From assembly GCA_029718625.1 (NCBI GenBank), contig CM056383.1:66402849-66466848 (forward strand): a stretch of DNA of 64,000 bases, written 5' to 3'. This document shows positions 12,176-25,279 of this stretch, one piece after another; position 1 is the first letter of the stretch, and the number at the start of each line of letters is the position of its first letter. This DNA comes from Synaphobranchus kaupii (Eukaryota > Chordata > Actinopteri > Anguilliformes > Synaphobranchidae). The notes under the pieces are model-generated. The model saw nothing but the letters and a program-made list of their open reading frames with translations. It made no database searches and was not told where the DNA came from. The translations under genes and the position numbers were made by a program.

Positions 12176-14197
12176 CAGGGGCGTAGGTTTCATTTGAACA
12201 TTGGGGGGGACCACAAACAGTAAACTTTCTTTGTGATGATAATGGAGGGGGACACTAATAATATACCATCCAACAGTAGTGAACCATGACTATTGGACCG
12301 AGGCCCTCAACCATTCCCATGAGCAAAGCAACAATAATATGGGGGGGTCTGGGGGTCCTCCCCCAGAAAAATGTCTCATTTCATGCATTTCTACACAACC
12401 TCACACAGGGCATTTTCTAAAATAAAATGTTTTATTTATGAACATTTTGGAGAAGTTTTTTTTTCTCCAAAGCACTAGGCGAGATTTGAGATGCTTTCAT
12501 ACAAATCTAAAGCCATGGTAGGCTAATCAGTACATTAGTGGATAAGATAAGTTTATAACATTTTAAACTCTGTGGTTCTCAAACTCGGTCCTGGGGGTCC
12601 CCTGAGTATGCTGGTTTCTGTTGTAACCACAATTGCAATCTCAAAATTTTGACAAGCTGTTCATTTTTCTTAATTAGGTGTTTTTCATGTTTAGAGGGAT
12701 TATTTACCCTCTTAAGACAAATTATGTCAGAAATAGTTATGCATACCATAAAGACTATCCCATGTTCACATTGTGCTTACAGTGCTATCTTGCAAACAAT
12801 AATACAAGGTAATTTTTTTTTTTAACTGATCAATTTAAAGACAGAGGTGAATCAATAGGCTCCTAATTCAGTAGATGAACACTTGTGTTTTAGGTTCCTT
12901 AATTTTTTCCTTAAACTTATTAACACAATGCAGGTTTGGCTCATTATCATTTGCTTTGTCTTTTTGTAATTGTTTGCAATATAGCACAATGTGAATATTT
13001 GACTTTTATTCTTCATGACATGCATAGCTATTGCTAACATAATGTGGCTTCAGAAGGGAAATAATCCCTCTAAATATGAAAAACACTTAAGAAAAATCAA
13101 CACCTTGTTCAAATTCTGGGATTGCAATTGTGGTTCGAACGAAAACCAGCATATGCAGGGGCCCCCAGGACTGCGTTTAAGAACCACTGTCTTTAGTGGT
13201 AGTCGTCGACATCCCAATTATGGTATTCACATTTCTCTGAACTTCTAAATTAGGCTACAACTTTAAGAGAAGCCTCATAATTCCGATGCTGGATTCTTAG
13301 TGTCGCCGCTTGCGAATACATCAGCCTCTCATGTTGCACTGCGGGGCAATAAAATAAACATTTTAAGGAACCAAATAACCTACCTTTAAGAAGCTACAAC
13401 TGTTTTCTGATGAACCCAGAGATTCTCTATGTTGTCCAGCAACGTCGACATTTCCACAGTGCTACCTAACGTTATCGCACTCGCGGCTGTAGTGTAATAC
13501 ATTGCTTGTTGTTATGAAAAAACTTTTTTTACGTATATATACAAGGCATAAACTAGAAAAATAAGGAGTAGTTAGGTTAGGAACAGCGCCTACAGTAGCC
13601 TAGCCTACCTGAATGGGGAAACTTCTGGGTCGGCGGTTCTTTTATTCACTGTGGGGATTTTGATTTGATTTTCAGTTGAGAGGACCGTTTCAGGTGAAAC
13701 GAATGAAACGTAGCAAAGGCCGCCTATACACCAAACAAACCATCCGCTCTACCCCAGTAACGTGCGTCTCGATTTCATACTCCGTGAAGTTTCTCGTCTT
13801 TTTTTGCGGTCTGACTTCTCCATTAGGCTACAACCAACCTGATTATAACATGTCCATAACGTTACACAAAACACTGGGTTATGGGAATTGAAGTCCATAG
13901 TATTATCGGCTTGAGCAATCGCCTTTAATTGTTGACTACATATCCCATTTGTGCTTTCATAAACTCGAACTTGTCGTGGCCATGAGATAAACCATTGCTA
14001 CCGTTTGAAGTAGCGAGGGGGTGGGTCGATAATTCATCCTATGTTTACGGGCGTTACATATCTTTCCGCATAAATTTAAGTAATTTTTTTTTACCACTGT
14101 TGCAGCCTTTATTGACGGTAAGCTCTACATGGGAGAGGGATCAGTTATGGTTGGGGGGGACAATTCGACTCTTTCCAAACATAATCCTACGCCCCTG
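12176..14197. mobile_element. Non-autonomous hAT-type element, exact 8-bp target duplication
   Basis: The element begins CAGGGGCGTAGG and ends CCTACGCCCCTG, and the 8 bases GTCACAAC occur exactly on both sides (12168-12175 and 14198-14205). The CAG-CTG ends and 8-bp duplication define the hAT superfamily. At 2022 bp it is long for a MITE, but I find no hAT transposase frame inside; a large foldback element (12570-13189) accounts for part of the length. Subterminal G runs (GGGGGGGAC) are also inverted at the two ends. Confidence 0.9.
12570..13189. repeat. Foldback element nested in the hAT element
   Basis: Left end TGTGGTTCTCAAAC-TCGGTCCTGGGGG pairs with right end CCCCCAGGACTGCGTTTAAGAACCAC. 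The pairing continues inward: CACAATTGCAATCTC with its partner, TGTTTTTCATGTTTAGAGGG with CCCTCTAAATATGAAAAACA, and TTCACATTGTGCT with AGCACAATGTGAA. Arms are about 250-290 bp, diverged roughly 10-20 % by eye, leaving a short centre. No target duplication could be assigned. Confidence 0.8.
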
Positions 14198-14205
14198 GTC
14201 ACAAC

Positions 14206-16470
14206 CTTTTTGTGATCCTGACCTTGTATTTTGTGAAACCTGCAAATATTCAGACTAGTTTTACCATTAATATATAGTGGTTAGGGTCAGGGATCACGTA
14301 CATACTTTGAACTTGCATGATTTCCTCTTCGGGTGTTTGACATGATAGAGTCAAACAGAGAGCGTTTCTACAAACAAAAGTGGGGATAGGACACAGACTG
14401 GCTCATTGCCATTTAAAATCTGGAAATTACGAGTTGAATGTCTTTTCAAATTACGTACAGATTTGCTACATTTTTGATTTAATCAGCTTATTGCAGCATA
14501 TTTTTTATTCTTTTAATGCATTATAGAACCAGCATCTTCCCAATGAAATGTGTAATGAAATCACACTGCAAGCCCTTTTACAGTACTGGTGTTGGAAAAA
14601 GCAAAAAAATAATAATAATTCAGTAAAAAATCATAATAATAATAGGGCAGAGCTTAAAAAAATAAAAACTTAAATTAGAAATCTATGAAATTTTATGTCC
14701 ATCAAAAAGGTGACTTGAAAACTCAAACTTGTGTGGCATACCTGATAGTCTAATGGTAGTCTCATATCTAAAGAGTACAGTCGCCATCTAGTGGTGAGAT
14801 TACTTATTGTACACTGATTTTAAAGGGTAGTTTGCTTTCTGAAGAAATCCCAACTGAAAGTTTGGAAGTGTTGTCGCCATGCACACGGCTGCTAAATGAA
14901 ATTTCTCAATCAATTCTGATTCACATGTTCTGATTCTGACAGCAAAAGATTTTAACTGTGAATGTCAAACTCTCTTTGGGGAAATGCTTTTTATATAGTT
15001 TAAAATTTTATTTCCTCCTACATATACAACGACATAGCTGTTGTTCCTTTTATTTGAAAAAACACCTTGGGGGAAAAAAAGTGAATCCATTTTCTGCATA
15101 TTTCCAATATTATTGTCCTAATGGTCATTAGTGGGAGTATGTTGTTTTTGTAGTGTTCTCTGATGTATTCTCTGGTCAAACTATCAGCTCTACGTCCAGC
15201 CTTGACGTGCAATCATCTGTTGTTAAGCACTTGGATTAAAATGCAGATTATATTAAAACACAGTCATATCATTTCAAGTTTATTCAATTTTCACATTGTT
15301 TATTCCAGTTAGCTTCTATGAATTTTAAAATGCAGATTTCCGGCTTGCGCAGCTGACGGAAATTGAAAAAAAAGAGAAAATATTCATAAAATAAATTATT
15401 TTTTATAAATATTTGTATTTTTCATAGAGCTTGCAAAAAAATCAAGCTATGCATACAAGGTTGTCATGCAGAGAAAATTTGTACCACAATTAGAAACACA
15501 TTCAAGAATATCCTCACATAGGTTAATATAATTATAGCACAGTGCCACCATGACACAGCAGCTCATTGGTGCAAGAAGGTTAACCACTCTCTTCCGTTTC
15601 ATAGTTAGACATAATTGTAGCTTCAATTTCATTCTGAAAGCACCTTGACTAATGTTATGCATGCAGTAATGGGCAGTGCACTATCCCCCCCTTGGCCAGG
15701 CCAGCTGCATCTAATCCACCCTAATCTTGGGAGCAAAGGACCTGCACCACTTATGAACTGAGGAGAGAAGTACTGCCACAAAATGAAAACCAATTTCTAT
15801 GCTTATAAGTGTGAATAAAAGCTAGAAAATGAATGTGTTCATACAGTATGCAGAAAAGACAACATTGAGGTTATAGTGCCCATTAGTCTTGTTTAGATTG
15901 TCATCACAGAGTGTGTACTTTAGTTGCCATGATGTCATTTCCAGTTGTCCATTGCTCACATTGGCGTAAAGACACATATTTCAAAAGAAACTGTGCCCTT
16001 ACCCTCCCATGACCTGTTTAATTGTCCTCTTTGTAAACAAAACACACTTTTTGACAAGCAAGATTCCTTATCTCCGCACTCTAATCTTGTAAAAGCTTTA
16101 AGCAAGATGCCAAATCTGTACCTCTGTACCATAATAAAGGCATATTTATTAGATCATTCTTTTAAATGGACTTTTAGAAGTTTGTGTCTGCCTAAGGTGA
16201 AATCCCCCCCCCCCCCCATAATAGTGCACACGTACAAGAAAATTAATAATATTAAAACTGAATCGGTTGCATCATCCATGCTATTTCACACCATCAGCCA
16301 ACTTTTCCACATAAACACAGATGGACCCTTGAAAAGGCAGTTAAAGTATCAGCAGCATATGGCCAGATTGTGACGATTATGGACCTTAATTGGAGGTACA
16401 TTTCAATGTTGTTAATAATCACTGACTACTACTTGTAGAAGTCACTCTTAGACTTTGAGGTGTGAGAGAT
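14206..16470. other. No gene seen
   Basis: AT-rich. A GCCATCTAGTGG phrase at 14784, common near fish repeat ends, and a 16-C run at 16204 are the only notable points. Confidence 0.55.
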
Positions 16471-16473
16471 GTA

Positions 16474-17060
16474 CTGTGAGGTCCAGAATTATCAGCACCC
16501 TTGATAAAGATGCACATAAAAATAGCACCATTGCTTAAGCATATTGTAATCTTCCCACAAATGGGAAACATTTGTAGTTCAATATATGACACATTTTTCA
16601 ACTTATACATTTATTTACAAAAATAAAATGCCACAATTTCATAATTAGTCGCACCCCTGTGATTGGTACTTGGTACAGTCTCACCTGGCAAGGATAACGA
16701 CACTGAGCATTTTCCTAAGATATTTGCTGAGGTTGGAGAACACATTTGGAGGAGCTTCAACCATTCCACAAAGAACCATTTCAGAATCTTTAAATATATG
16801 CGTGATGTCCTTCGGTTTGTACTTATGGACTTCCCTCTTCAATTCAGACCACAGGTTTTGAGATGGCTATTACAAAACAATGATTTTCTTTTACAGAACC
16901 ATTTCTGTGCTGATTCTGAGGTATGTGTGGGGTTATGACTTGTTGGAAGGTCCACCATATGAGAGAAGTTTACTATTCACTGGCAGGATAAGTCCCTTGA
17001 GATGCAGTACACGAGAGTTATACTTCAATAACCAGTCAACATTTTGGGTGGTACATCATT
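16474..17060 (-). mobile_element. Old Tc1/mariner-like fragment
   Basis: GAGGTCCAGAATTATCAGCA at 16480 and the segment ACCTGGCAAGGATAACGACA...GGAGCTTCAACCATTCCACA resemble widely dispersed fish Tc1-like copies read in antisense. The frame is broken in many places and only part of the element is present. It is followed by an (AT)n tract. Assignment is from recognition of the consensus style, not from intact ends. Confidence 0.4.
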
Positions 17061-17092
17061 AAAACAACAAAAAATAAAGATTTATTAAAAAA

Positions 17093-17093
<1 letters not shown>

Positions 17094-17135
<42 letters not shown>
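17094..17135. repeat. (AT)n microsatellite
   Basis: About 21 AT units; it lies just after a Tc1-like relic. Confidence 0.97.
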
Positions 17136-17138
<3 letters not shown>

Positions 17139-17544
17139 AAGTACACAAATAATTAAAAACATGAGCAATTGGTTTTCAGATATGAAAATAAAGTAGTTTT
17201 AAACAAACCAAAAGAAGTAAGAGATTGCAAATAAGAAGGTAAATTATTCCAATCAGATGGAGATGTTCTGCTCATGCGAGTAATTTTTTTTGAAAGCAAG
17301 TAGCATTATGCAAAAAGGTCTCAGGATTTGTTCCCTAATCCTTGACATGTAAAACTACTTTTCATGTGGGTCTACCTGTGTTCATTGAAGCTAAGCATTG
17401 GTCAATGTGTATAATATTTTACCCCGTCTTAATTTGGTATTAGTGCTTTTGATTTGGTATTAATGAGCTGGCAAGAAACATGGATGGGAAGCGGTGAAGT
17501 TGCTCTGAAAAGACGTACGATGCCCAAAATGTGTTTTTTGAGTG

Positions 17545-18265
17545 TACTAACCTTTCAGAAGCATTTGTGGACCAACAGGCAGAAAAAAAGATGGGCCAGT
17601 TGTTCCTCTGCGCTCACAGGAACATGGCTGTCGATACCGCTGACCTGGTCAGAAACTCTTTTGCTAACAGTATGGTGGCGCTGGGCTTTGAACTCAAAAG
17701 TGGATGATTATATCCAACGCTGCTTCTACACACTCTTCCATTGGTGCTCAGCCAACTTATTTCCCCGGACTACGCCCAATGCTTCTTGAGGGCCTATAGG
17801 GAGCTGGGGGCGTTCCCGAGCAGCTGGCCAGGCGAAGCAGGGGGCTGCGTTTCCCGGGCGTTTCTTTTTCCAGGCGCTCAACCTTGGCATTGATGTCAAC
17901 ACCACGGATCATGCGCAATGCTTGAAGCAGTGCGAGAGGGCCCTGCTGAAGACGCTGCGCTGCATAAGAGATGCTGTACTATATAAGAAGCCTTGCGTGG
18001 GCTACTGACTGAATGCTGAAGGTGATGCGAGGGCCGTCGAGCCGGAGCGGGGGAGACGGATGGCCACTGGAGGAGCTTGTCCTCTCCGTGGAGGAGGTGT
18101 CTGTTAGAATACGCAGGACCCACGGCCTGGAGCGAGCGCTGCGCCGCGAGCGTTCTGCATGTCGACAACGCACTCGGGCGTGTACAGAAAAACGGGTTGA
18201 ACCTCTTGCCGCAGGTGACACCGAGAGATTTTCATCAAAAAATCTCCCCCTGTCCCCCCTGCATG
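17545..18265 (+). pseudogene. Degenerate coding-like segment, gene not recognised
   Basis: Several frames in turn give protein-like text: AFVDQQAEKKMGQLFLCAHR then NMAVDTADLVRNSFANSMVA and LGFELKS (about 17560-17700); pieces such as PDYAQCFLRAYRELGAFP; KTLRCIRDAVLYKKPCVGY (about 17950-18007); then VLHVDNALGRVQKNGLNLLP QVTPRDFHQK (18155-18245). It is GC-richer than its surroundings, lacks obvious introns over 0.7 kb and is cut by frameshifts and stops. That fits a processed pseudogene. I could not name the parent gene. Confidence 0.5.
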
Positions 18266-18289
18266 GGGAAATCGTCAAAAAACCCATAT

Positions 18290-21200
18290 TTATTATGAAA
18301 TTTGCCCTCTGGTTGACAGAAGGCTAAAATGACTAATTTGAACGTCTCTAGTAATTATTGTTGCTCAAGCCACAACAACTAAAACGAGCACCAAAAGGCT
18401 GTACCTGCGCAACCTTTTGAGGCGACTACTAAATTAAAACACTGAAGACATTGCTGGAAAGTTCCCGTATTTCAAGCAAAGGGAGAATGTGATGCAAGCT
18501 ACACAGCTGTGGTTTGAAATCACACATACCACACAATAACAGCATGCCCAGAACGTTCCTAAAATACACTTGAGCTGGCAGCTGCGCCGGGCTAAAGCGC
18601 AGCCTGCATGCTAGCTGGTGCAAGGTGCGGCATTCGTCAGTGATCTTCTTCTGCAGGAAGGATCGTGAACTCTCATCACGATGTCACAGATCTTTATAGC
18701 ACTGGCCCACTGTCTTTGATATATTTTCTATTGTTGACACAAAAGGTTGACGGAAAATTATTTAAGTAACATCCAGAGCTCTTTGAGATATACGTAAGCA
18801 CATACTGTATGTATCGAGCAGACCGAAATGACTGCTCAGTAAATCCTTTGGGTTTTCTACAAGCCCTGATCTCCTAACTCAGTTGTTATAAAAAATAAAA
18901 TGAATATTGACATATAAAAGACCAGGTATAAAGTTCATTTTTCAGGAGTCTTCAAAACATACCTGACTTGTTTCAGAGGGCAGGGCAAGGGTACGGGGAG
19001 CAAGCTTTTCCACAGCAGGAAAGATAATATTTTAGTTAATTTTGGATCATTCATATACATTTTTTAGCATGTCTTTTTTTTTATGTTGATGGAAAATTGG
19101 CCATAATCAGATTGGTCATGAACCACAATGCATATCCTGCCCCAGTAGTACCTCTCAGTGCTTGACTCCTTCTCCACGTACTTCTTAAGCTCAATACTCC
19201 CATCTGCTGGGGTGTATGTATCACTGCATTGCCAAAAATAGCCTTTAACCTCAGGAAATTGAATAATTTATTCTAGAAAAGATGATGCCTTGAGGGATGT
19301 AAACACAGAAGAGCTTAAGGTGGATAAAAAGCAAAATGAGTACGTATTATACCAATTTAGAAGCAGCACACAACCAATTGCCTGCTGCTTGATCAAATAC
19401 GTATTGCATATAAGATAAAAGGATATCTATGCATTTTACTATCCCTGCAATCTACTGAATGCTAAACTGATATTTTGGATATCTAACCAATTAATGGTAA
19501 AACTACTCTAATTGTCTGTAGTTGAATGCAAATATTAATATTTAAGATTGGGAATATTAAGAAGAATGAGGAAAAACATAAATGCTAAGTCACTGTTCAT
19601 TGATTGTTACACAGAAATCACGTTGAGCGCGCTGACAACAGCGTCTGAAGTATTGCAGCACAGCTCCAAACTTTGCCTTAACAACGCCTTTATGATACCC
19701 ATTGTTTTCACATTGCATGCTCATTCCAAAGTAGCATAGTGCAATACGAGCAATTTTGGGGCAGGTCTGTTTATTTATTATTGTGCACAACTTGAAGTTG
19801 GACTACATTGTAACAGAAATAACATAGAAAATTGGTAGTCAAGTTGCATAAAGCAATTTTTGTGATACCAGCATTAGCATACTGACTAAAATGAAGTTCT
19901 TCCATTTTCTACCCCAACACAAAATTAGCCTATTAGTATGGATGCACTGCATGATTTTATTAACTTGAGCATTATATACTGGCATTATTACCACCTTACA
20001 TCTGCATATTTCTTGGAATTAACTGCTGTTGCATGCTGTCAGTGTCAGCACATTAATGCATTGCCTTTGCCTTATACCATCTGTGTACTTTATTCATGAA
20101 CCAATCAACGGTGATCAGTGAATTCTCCCAAAATTATTCCAAACCTAATTTCTCCTTCAAATGAAGAAATGACACTCATTAAATGCTACTAGCTGAAGTC
20201 TCAGACACTCATTCAGAAGTACAGTCCATTTCATCCACAAATGAATTTGACCTTTAAGTTAAGTTAAGACAATTCTGGCATTTTGTATGATCTCTCGTGG
20301 CAAAGGCCAAGGTCCTTCTGAGGCACAGTGGTCTCCTGTGTGTAGCATCTGTGCTAAAGTATCGTCAAAGCAACCAGATATGCTTACACAGTTTAAATGT
20401 ATCCATCTTAACTGTATTCACAAAGATGTCATCCTGCATTATGAGTGCCATTGCTTCACTTCTTATACTCAACTTTTCTGGTTGGCCTTCATAAAGTAAT
20501 GTACATGGCAAAATGCACCCGAGAACTTAGTGTCCACACAAACAAATCCTGAGCATCACAATTCAGTTTGTGGAAGCACCCTGGAGGCTTCAGTCTGAAC
20601 GTGTATGGGAACTTCAGTCAGTAAACTTCTGCCAAGATAACTCACGGATTTAATATATTAATGAGTATCTAATGTTTTGGTTTGGCGCTGAATGGATCTG
20701 CTCTATGTACTTCTAGTGCATGCACCAGCGTGCACTACCTATCAAACAGGGAGCACAACACATCTCCCCTACTAAACAGGAGATATACACCAAAACCCCT
20801 CAAGTACATAGAATCAGATCCAAACAATAGGTGGAGCCTGGGGTGGTGGAGGGTGAGCAGGAAAATATATTTTTTTAGAACAAGAAGCAGCGAAACAAGA
20901 GCAGCACAGCCAAAGCAGTATGGGAGAGATCTGAATGTCGCTTTTAAAAGGGTCGCACCATTAGTGATGTGTGCACGTGATTGGTTGAGTGTGAGAACAT
21001 GCGTTTGCTGAGGCTGACAATTGGTCGGGCACAGCAAGAGTTATTTGACAGAACTTGCTCTGCACACTTGTTCACGACGCTCATTTCTCTTTATCGAAGT
21101 GAGTATAGGTGATATAGGTATAGCTGTGTATGTGTGAGTGTCTTTCATTAATATGGCAGTAAAGGTATTCACATTATCACTTTCACAATCATAGCTTTCA

Positions 21201-23355
21201 ATTCTGAAAACTTTATTATATTAAAAATATATTTTGCTCATGGACATTAAACCCAGTAAGATTTTCTTATGTGCAGGTAAGTTGCAAATTTAGAGGAAAC
21301 TCTAGTTCTGGGGTACTCGACATGGAGTTTTATTGTGTCAAGAGCAACATGATTCACACTAGCTGACAAGAGGTTGGTATTAAATATTTTACTACTTGGA
21401 AATGTACCAGCTCCGCCAATCAGAGAGTAAAGATTTTAAAAAAGTGTGAATTCAAGGTTCTCTTGTTGTCTTACCTTTCACTGGTATGCACATACAGCAT
21501 GATGCAGACAATCAAACCTTTTGTAAGATTTTTTTTGAAGAAACATAACAGCAGAATGCTAAGTCACTGTTCATTGACTTGATTCGTTTAATGCTCCAAC
21601 ATATCTTCTTCTGCCACAAATTTAATCATTGTCCCGCACACTCTGTACGGGGGTCTGGTGTAAATAGGCGAGTTACCGACCTTATTGTGGTTTGACTGGT
21701 TTGTCTTAAGTGCATATTGCTGTTACTGCCTTTACACACTATCTAAAGCCCTTTCCCTACCTTGTCTATTGGGGGTGATAAACCGGTGATGTATGACCAG
21801 GTTTTCTGTAGAATGCAAGCTGCAGGGTGAATGATACGAATTTCACTGCTGGTTAAGTTTGGTTCACTGAAGGTCCATCAACCTGAAGCAACCAATAGAC
21901 TTTTGGATTATCCCTATTTTTCCAATCCCTCAGATCGTTCCTGAGGGAATACCTTTTTAGTATAAGCCCATCTGGCTGGCGCGGGAGCCTTACCCTGGAT
22001 AAAATTATCTGTCAAAAATGAAACAATAACTAATAAATAAGTTGAATCATAAAAGTCCAATAAAGATACCGGGTGCCTAAAAAGACCTCTACAAAGACAA
22101 AAGCATACAAAGGAAATATAATAATTAGAATATCTCTATTCCATACTAATACAATGGCTGCTTGGGCCCTATTTGTCAAATAATCATGGATACACTTCCT
22201 CAATCACTTGCACATGCTGTGGTCTATCAGAAATAAGCAAGTTGTCCGAGGGGAGCATGTTTCCCTTGAAATGGTACCGGCTCATAAAACATGCAGTTTA
22301 ATGTGGTGTGTGACATTAACAGATACATTTATGCATTATCAGTTCCAGAACTGGCTGGCATTTAGCTAGGTTCAGTAGAATCCACCTGCTCATTTGGCTG
22401 ACTGCTGATCAAATGTTCCCTCGCCAAAGCCATGTCTCTAATGACACTGCTAGAACCATTGTAGCTTGTGTTTTTTAGTTTGTTGATTTCAGTTTATCTG
22501 GAATTAACATGATACATTCTTCTAACATAATTTTATTTTTTAAGACAATACATTGGAAGCCACAACCCTGTTACTAGTTACTAAGAAGATTTTATTTTAT
22601 TATTTATTATTATTATTTCTTCAGATAAAAAATCAACATCAAAAATACACACAACAAATAAGACAGTAGCTTACACAGAACAACAAACACAATTAGCTCA
22701 TCAACAAAAATAAACATAAAACAGTATACAGTTGATTTCATCTGGGGATAACACAAAAAGCCAATTAGACAGGCTTATTTCTATTGGGGTCCCGATGAAT
22801 CATAGCTACGTTACAGTATTTTCATGGATTTACAGTAGGATATTTTTGTAGCCTATATAGCTATCTGACAGTTACACCTACGACCTTATCATTCGTCCCA
22901 ATTTATTACCATGTCCACCAAAAAGGGTTAACTTTGTTTTTCTCTCAAAGCATGTAAATTGACCACAATCAGTTAGAAATTTGTCTGGACCGCGCAGGCT
23001 ACATAGAGTTCGTTGCGATGTGACGAGTCAATTTCGTTTCACATCAACAAGTAACTTAGCTGGTTAGTATAGGCTACTGTACGTACAGTCAAACCAGTGA
23101 AACAATGAACGGGAAATGAAAAGCTTGTTTTTTTTATTGGAGGTGACAATCATAAAAGCGAACCAGATGATTGCATTGGCTGCTGTAAAGCAACACTTCC
23201 CTACGAACGAGTTTCCGTTATATTCCTCAAATTATTTAAATTACTTATTAACAGGCTTTTATGTCTGCTAGAAAACTTAACCTTAGTTTGTTCGGCAATT
23301 TTGTGCTAGTTATTTTGACAGTCAATGGACTAGCTTCTCGCTAGCACTCTCTCGT
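18290..23355. other. No gene seen; possible old retroelement at 21.6-22.1 kb
   Basis: Five kilobases without a credible coding frame. From 21600 to 22080 the base composition changes and the text (GGGGGTGATAAACCGGTGAT, GGCGCGGGAGCCTTACCCTG) has the feel of an LTR or leader region, but I find no paired copy, primer site or target duplication. Confidence 0.5.
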
Positions 23356-23359
23356 CTGG

Positions 23360-23460
23360 TCTTCTTCTTCTTCTCTGGTTTATTGGCGGATAATAAACAC
23401 CGTGTATAGGTGCATACCGCCACCTACTGTACCGGAGTGTGTAACATCAGGGTTTGACAT
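23360..23460. repeat. Dispersed fish repeat fragment (TCTTCTTCTTCT...CCGCCACCTACTG)
   Basis: A CTTCTTCTTCTT run followed by GGTTTATTGGCGGATAATAA and GCATACCGCCACCTACTGTA is the pattern of a very common fish interspersed repeat. Only about 100 bp are recognisable. Confidence 0.4.
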
Positions 23461-23799
23461 CAGGTTATAGCAAAAAACTCCTGTAGTTATCCATCCATAT
23501 CTAATGTATTTCTGGCAGCAGAGTGATGGTTTAAGGCTTGTTTGATACGTCAGACCCTTGATGACTTATAGCCATTTAGCCAACCATGTGTTCCATACTG
23601 TTCCAGTGTAATTTACAGCTAAATCTAATCCCACCCCCCAATACCCATAGAGATCCATTCGAATGCAGAAAGGTTATAGTATCGCCTGTAGGAGTACCAG
23701 AAAATAAGATATCATGCCGTGCAAGGGATATGTGACCAAATATTAAAAATGATTACTTTATTCAACATTATGTTAAACTGTCCAATATTTGATGCCCAA

Positions 23800-23980
23800 A
23801 ATGGGGGGGGGGGGGGCTATGTACAAAACGTTCTATAATTTCTAAACGGTTCATCCGATATGGGTGAAAATACCATCAAATTAAAGCTGACAGTCTGCAC
23901 TTCAACCTTCATTGTCATTGTATCCTTTCAAACTCAAAGTGCTAGAGTACAGAACCAAAATAACAACGAGATAATCAATG
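23800..23980. mobile_element. Dispersed fish DNA-repeat fragment
   Basis: TCTATAATTTCTAAACGGTT, CATCCGATATGGGTGAAAAT and CAAATTAAAGCTGACAGTCT are phrases of a repeat seen very often in fish genomes. A 14-base G run (23803-23816) precedes it. Ends not defined. Confidence 0.4.
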
Positions 23981-23984
23981 TTAT

Positions 23985-25050
23985 TCACGTCACCTGTCAG
24001 TGGTTTTAATGCGGCTGATCGGTGTATATTGATAAGGCTCCTTTTGTATGTCTTTGATGCGATATAAAGTATAAACTACATCCAAACTAGACACTCTCTT
24101 GGTTTGAACAATAGACCTAGGAAGTGTCTTCTTTGGATATAGCTAGCAGAGAACTTAACACCCCTCCCCCCTATGGCTTCTGTGTAGAATTCAACTTTTT
24201 TAAATTATGATATCTATACCATCACTATGTAGGTCATCCTCCATCTGTGACCTCCAAAAGTCAATGAAATGTTTTCTTAATCACATTTCCATCACAACTT
24301 TGATAACCCATTTGCAGTGTCATTTTATCTGCAGATATTGAGCTTCTGCAGGAACTACAATTACATTAGTCTATAGAGCTTTTCTTGTCTGATAAATACT
24401 AATTACTTTAAATCTCTGAGTGGATGCTTTGCATTTAAAATAGACACCTGAATATTATATGTATTAAACCACCATAGGCCAGAAACAAATTAAATAAAGA
24501 TAGAAACAATTGAATACATTGTTTCCAGCTACATTGCTTAATTTCAATCAATACCGATTATACCCCAATAAAAAGTGCCGATTTATGATGGATCAGTATT
24601 ACTGAATAGCTGCTACATACACTGTGCCAAGTTAATGAAATCACTCTTTCTGACCTTCCTCATTCAACATTGGTATATTTGAAGAAACGGAAGGTTGCTT
24701 TCCATCTTTTCGATCATACAAAAGGCATATGTTTTATTAACATTCAATTAGTATTTGTATTCAAAATGCATCGGATGTGCGTTAACTGATTTTGCATTTG
24801 AATAAGCAAGGGATTTATCAATAGTAATAACACAGGGGTGTTGTCTGGCCGTGGCATTTTAAATGTGACAATTTGATTTGTTTGTGGCAGTTACTGCACG
24901 TCAGGTTTATGCCTAAATATGGGACTGGGGATGTGATCCACATGGGGAGGAGCCATGGATGGACACATCAGCACCAACTGTGATGATGAGGACTGCTTTG
25001 GGGGTTCAGGTAATGGAGAGGTAAAGAAAAGCAGGAAGACCTCCATATGT
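23985..25050. other. No gene seen
   Basis: AT-rich, non-coding sequence leading to the MITE at 25056. Confidence 0.6.
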
Positions 25051-25055
25051 AGTTG

Positions 25056-25276
25056 TTACGCCCCTTTGCCAGTAGGGGGTGTTATTTATTTATTTTTATT
25101 TTTTTAATCATCTTGAAATGCCACATAATCTGTTACATCACATATGAAGTTCCTACAACACTGCGAGCTGTTGTAAAAGCAGTGTGTCTTAGTTTAGTTT
25201 CAAAGCTGTTGTTCTTTTATGATAATTTTTTTTTTAAATAAAAAATAACACCCCCTACTGGCGAAGGGGCGTAACA
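25056..25276. mobile_element. MITE with about 33-bp inverted ends
   Basis: GTTACGCCCCTTTGCCAGTA-GGGGGTGTTATTT at the left end is mirrored by AAATAACACCCCCTACTGGC-GAAGGGGCGTAAC at the right end, with one mismatch. The interior is AT-rich and non-coding. A clear target duplication is not visible, so the superfamily is left open. Confidence 0.8.
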
Positions 25277-25279
25277 GTA

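Noticed and set aside
21600..22080. A possible LTR or retroelement leader
   Set aside because: No second copy, inverted ends or target duplication could be found by eye.
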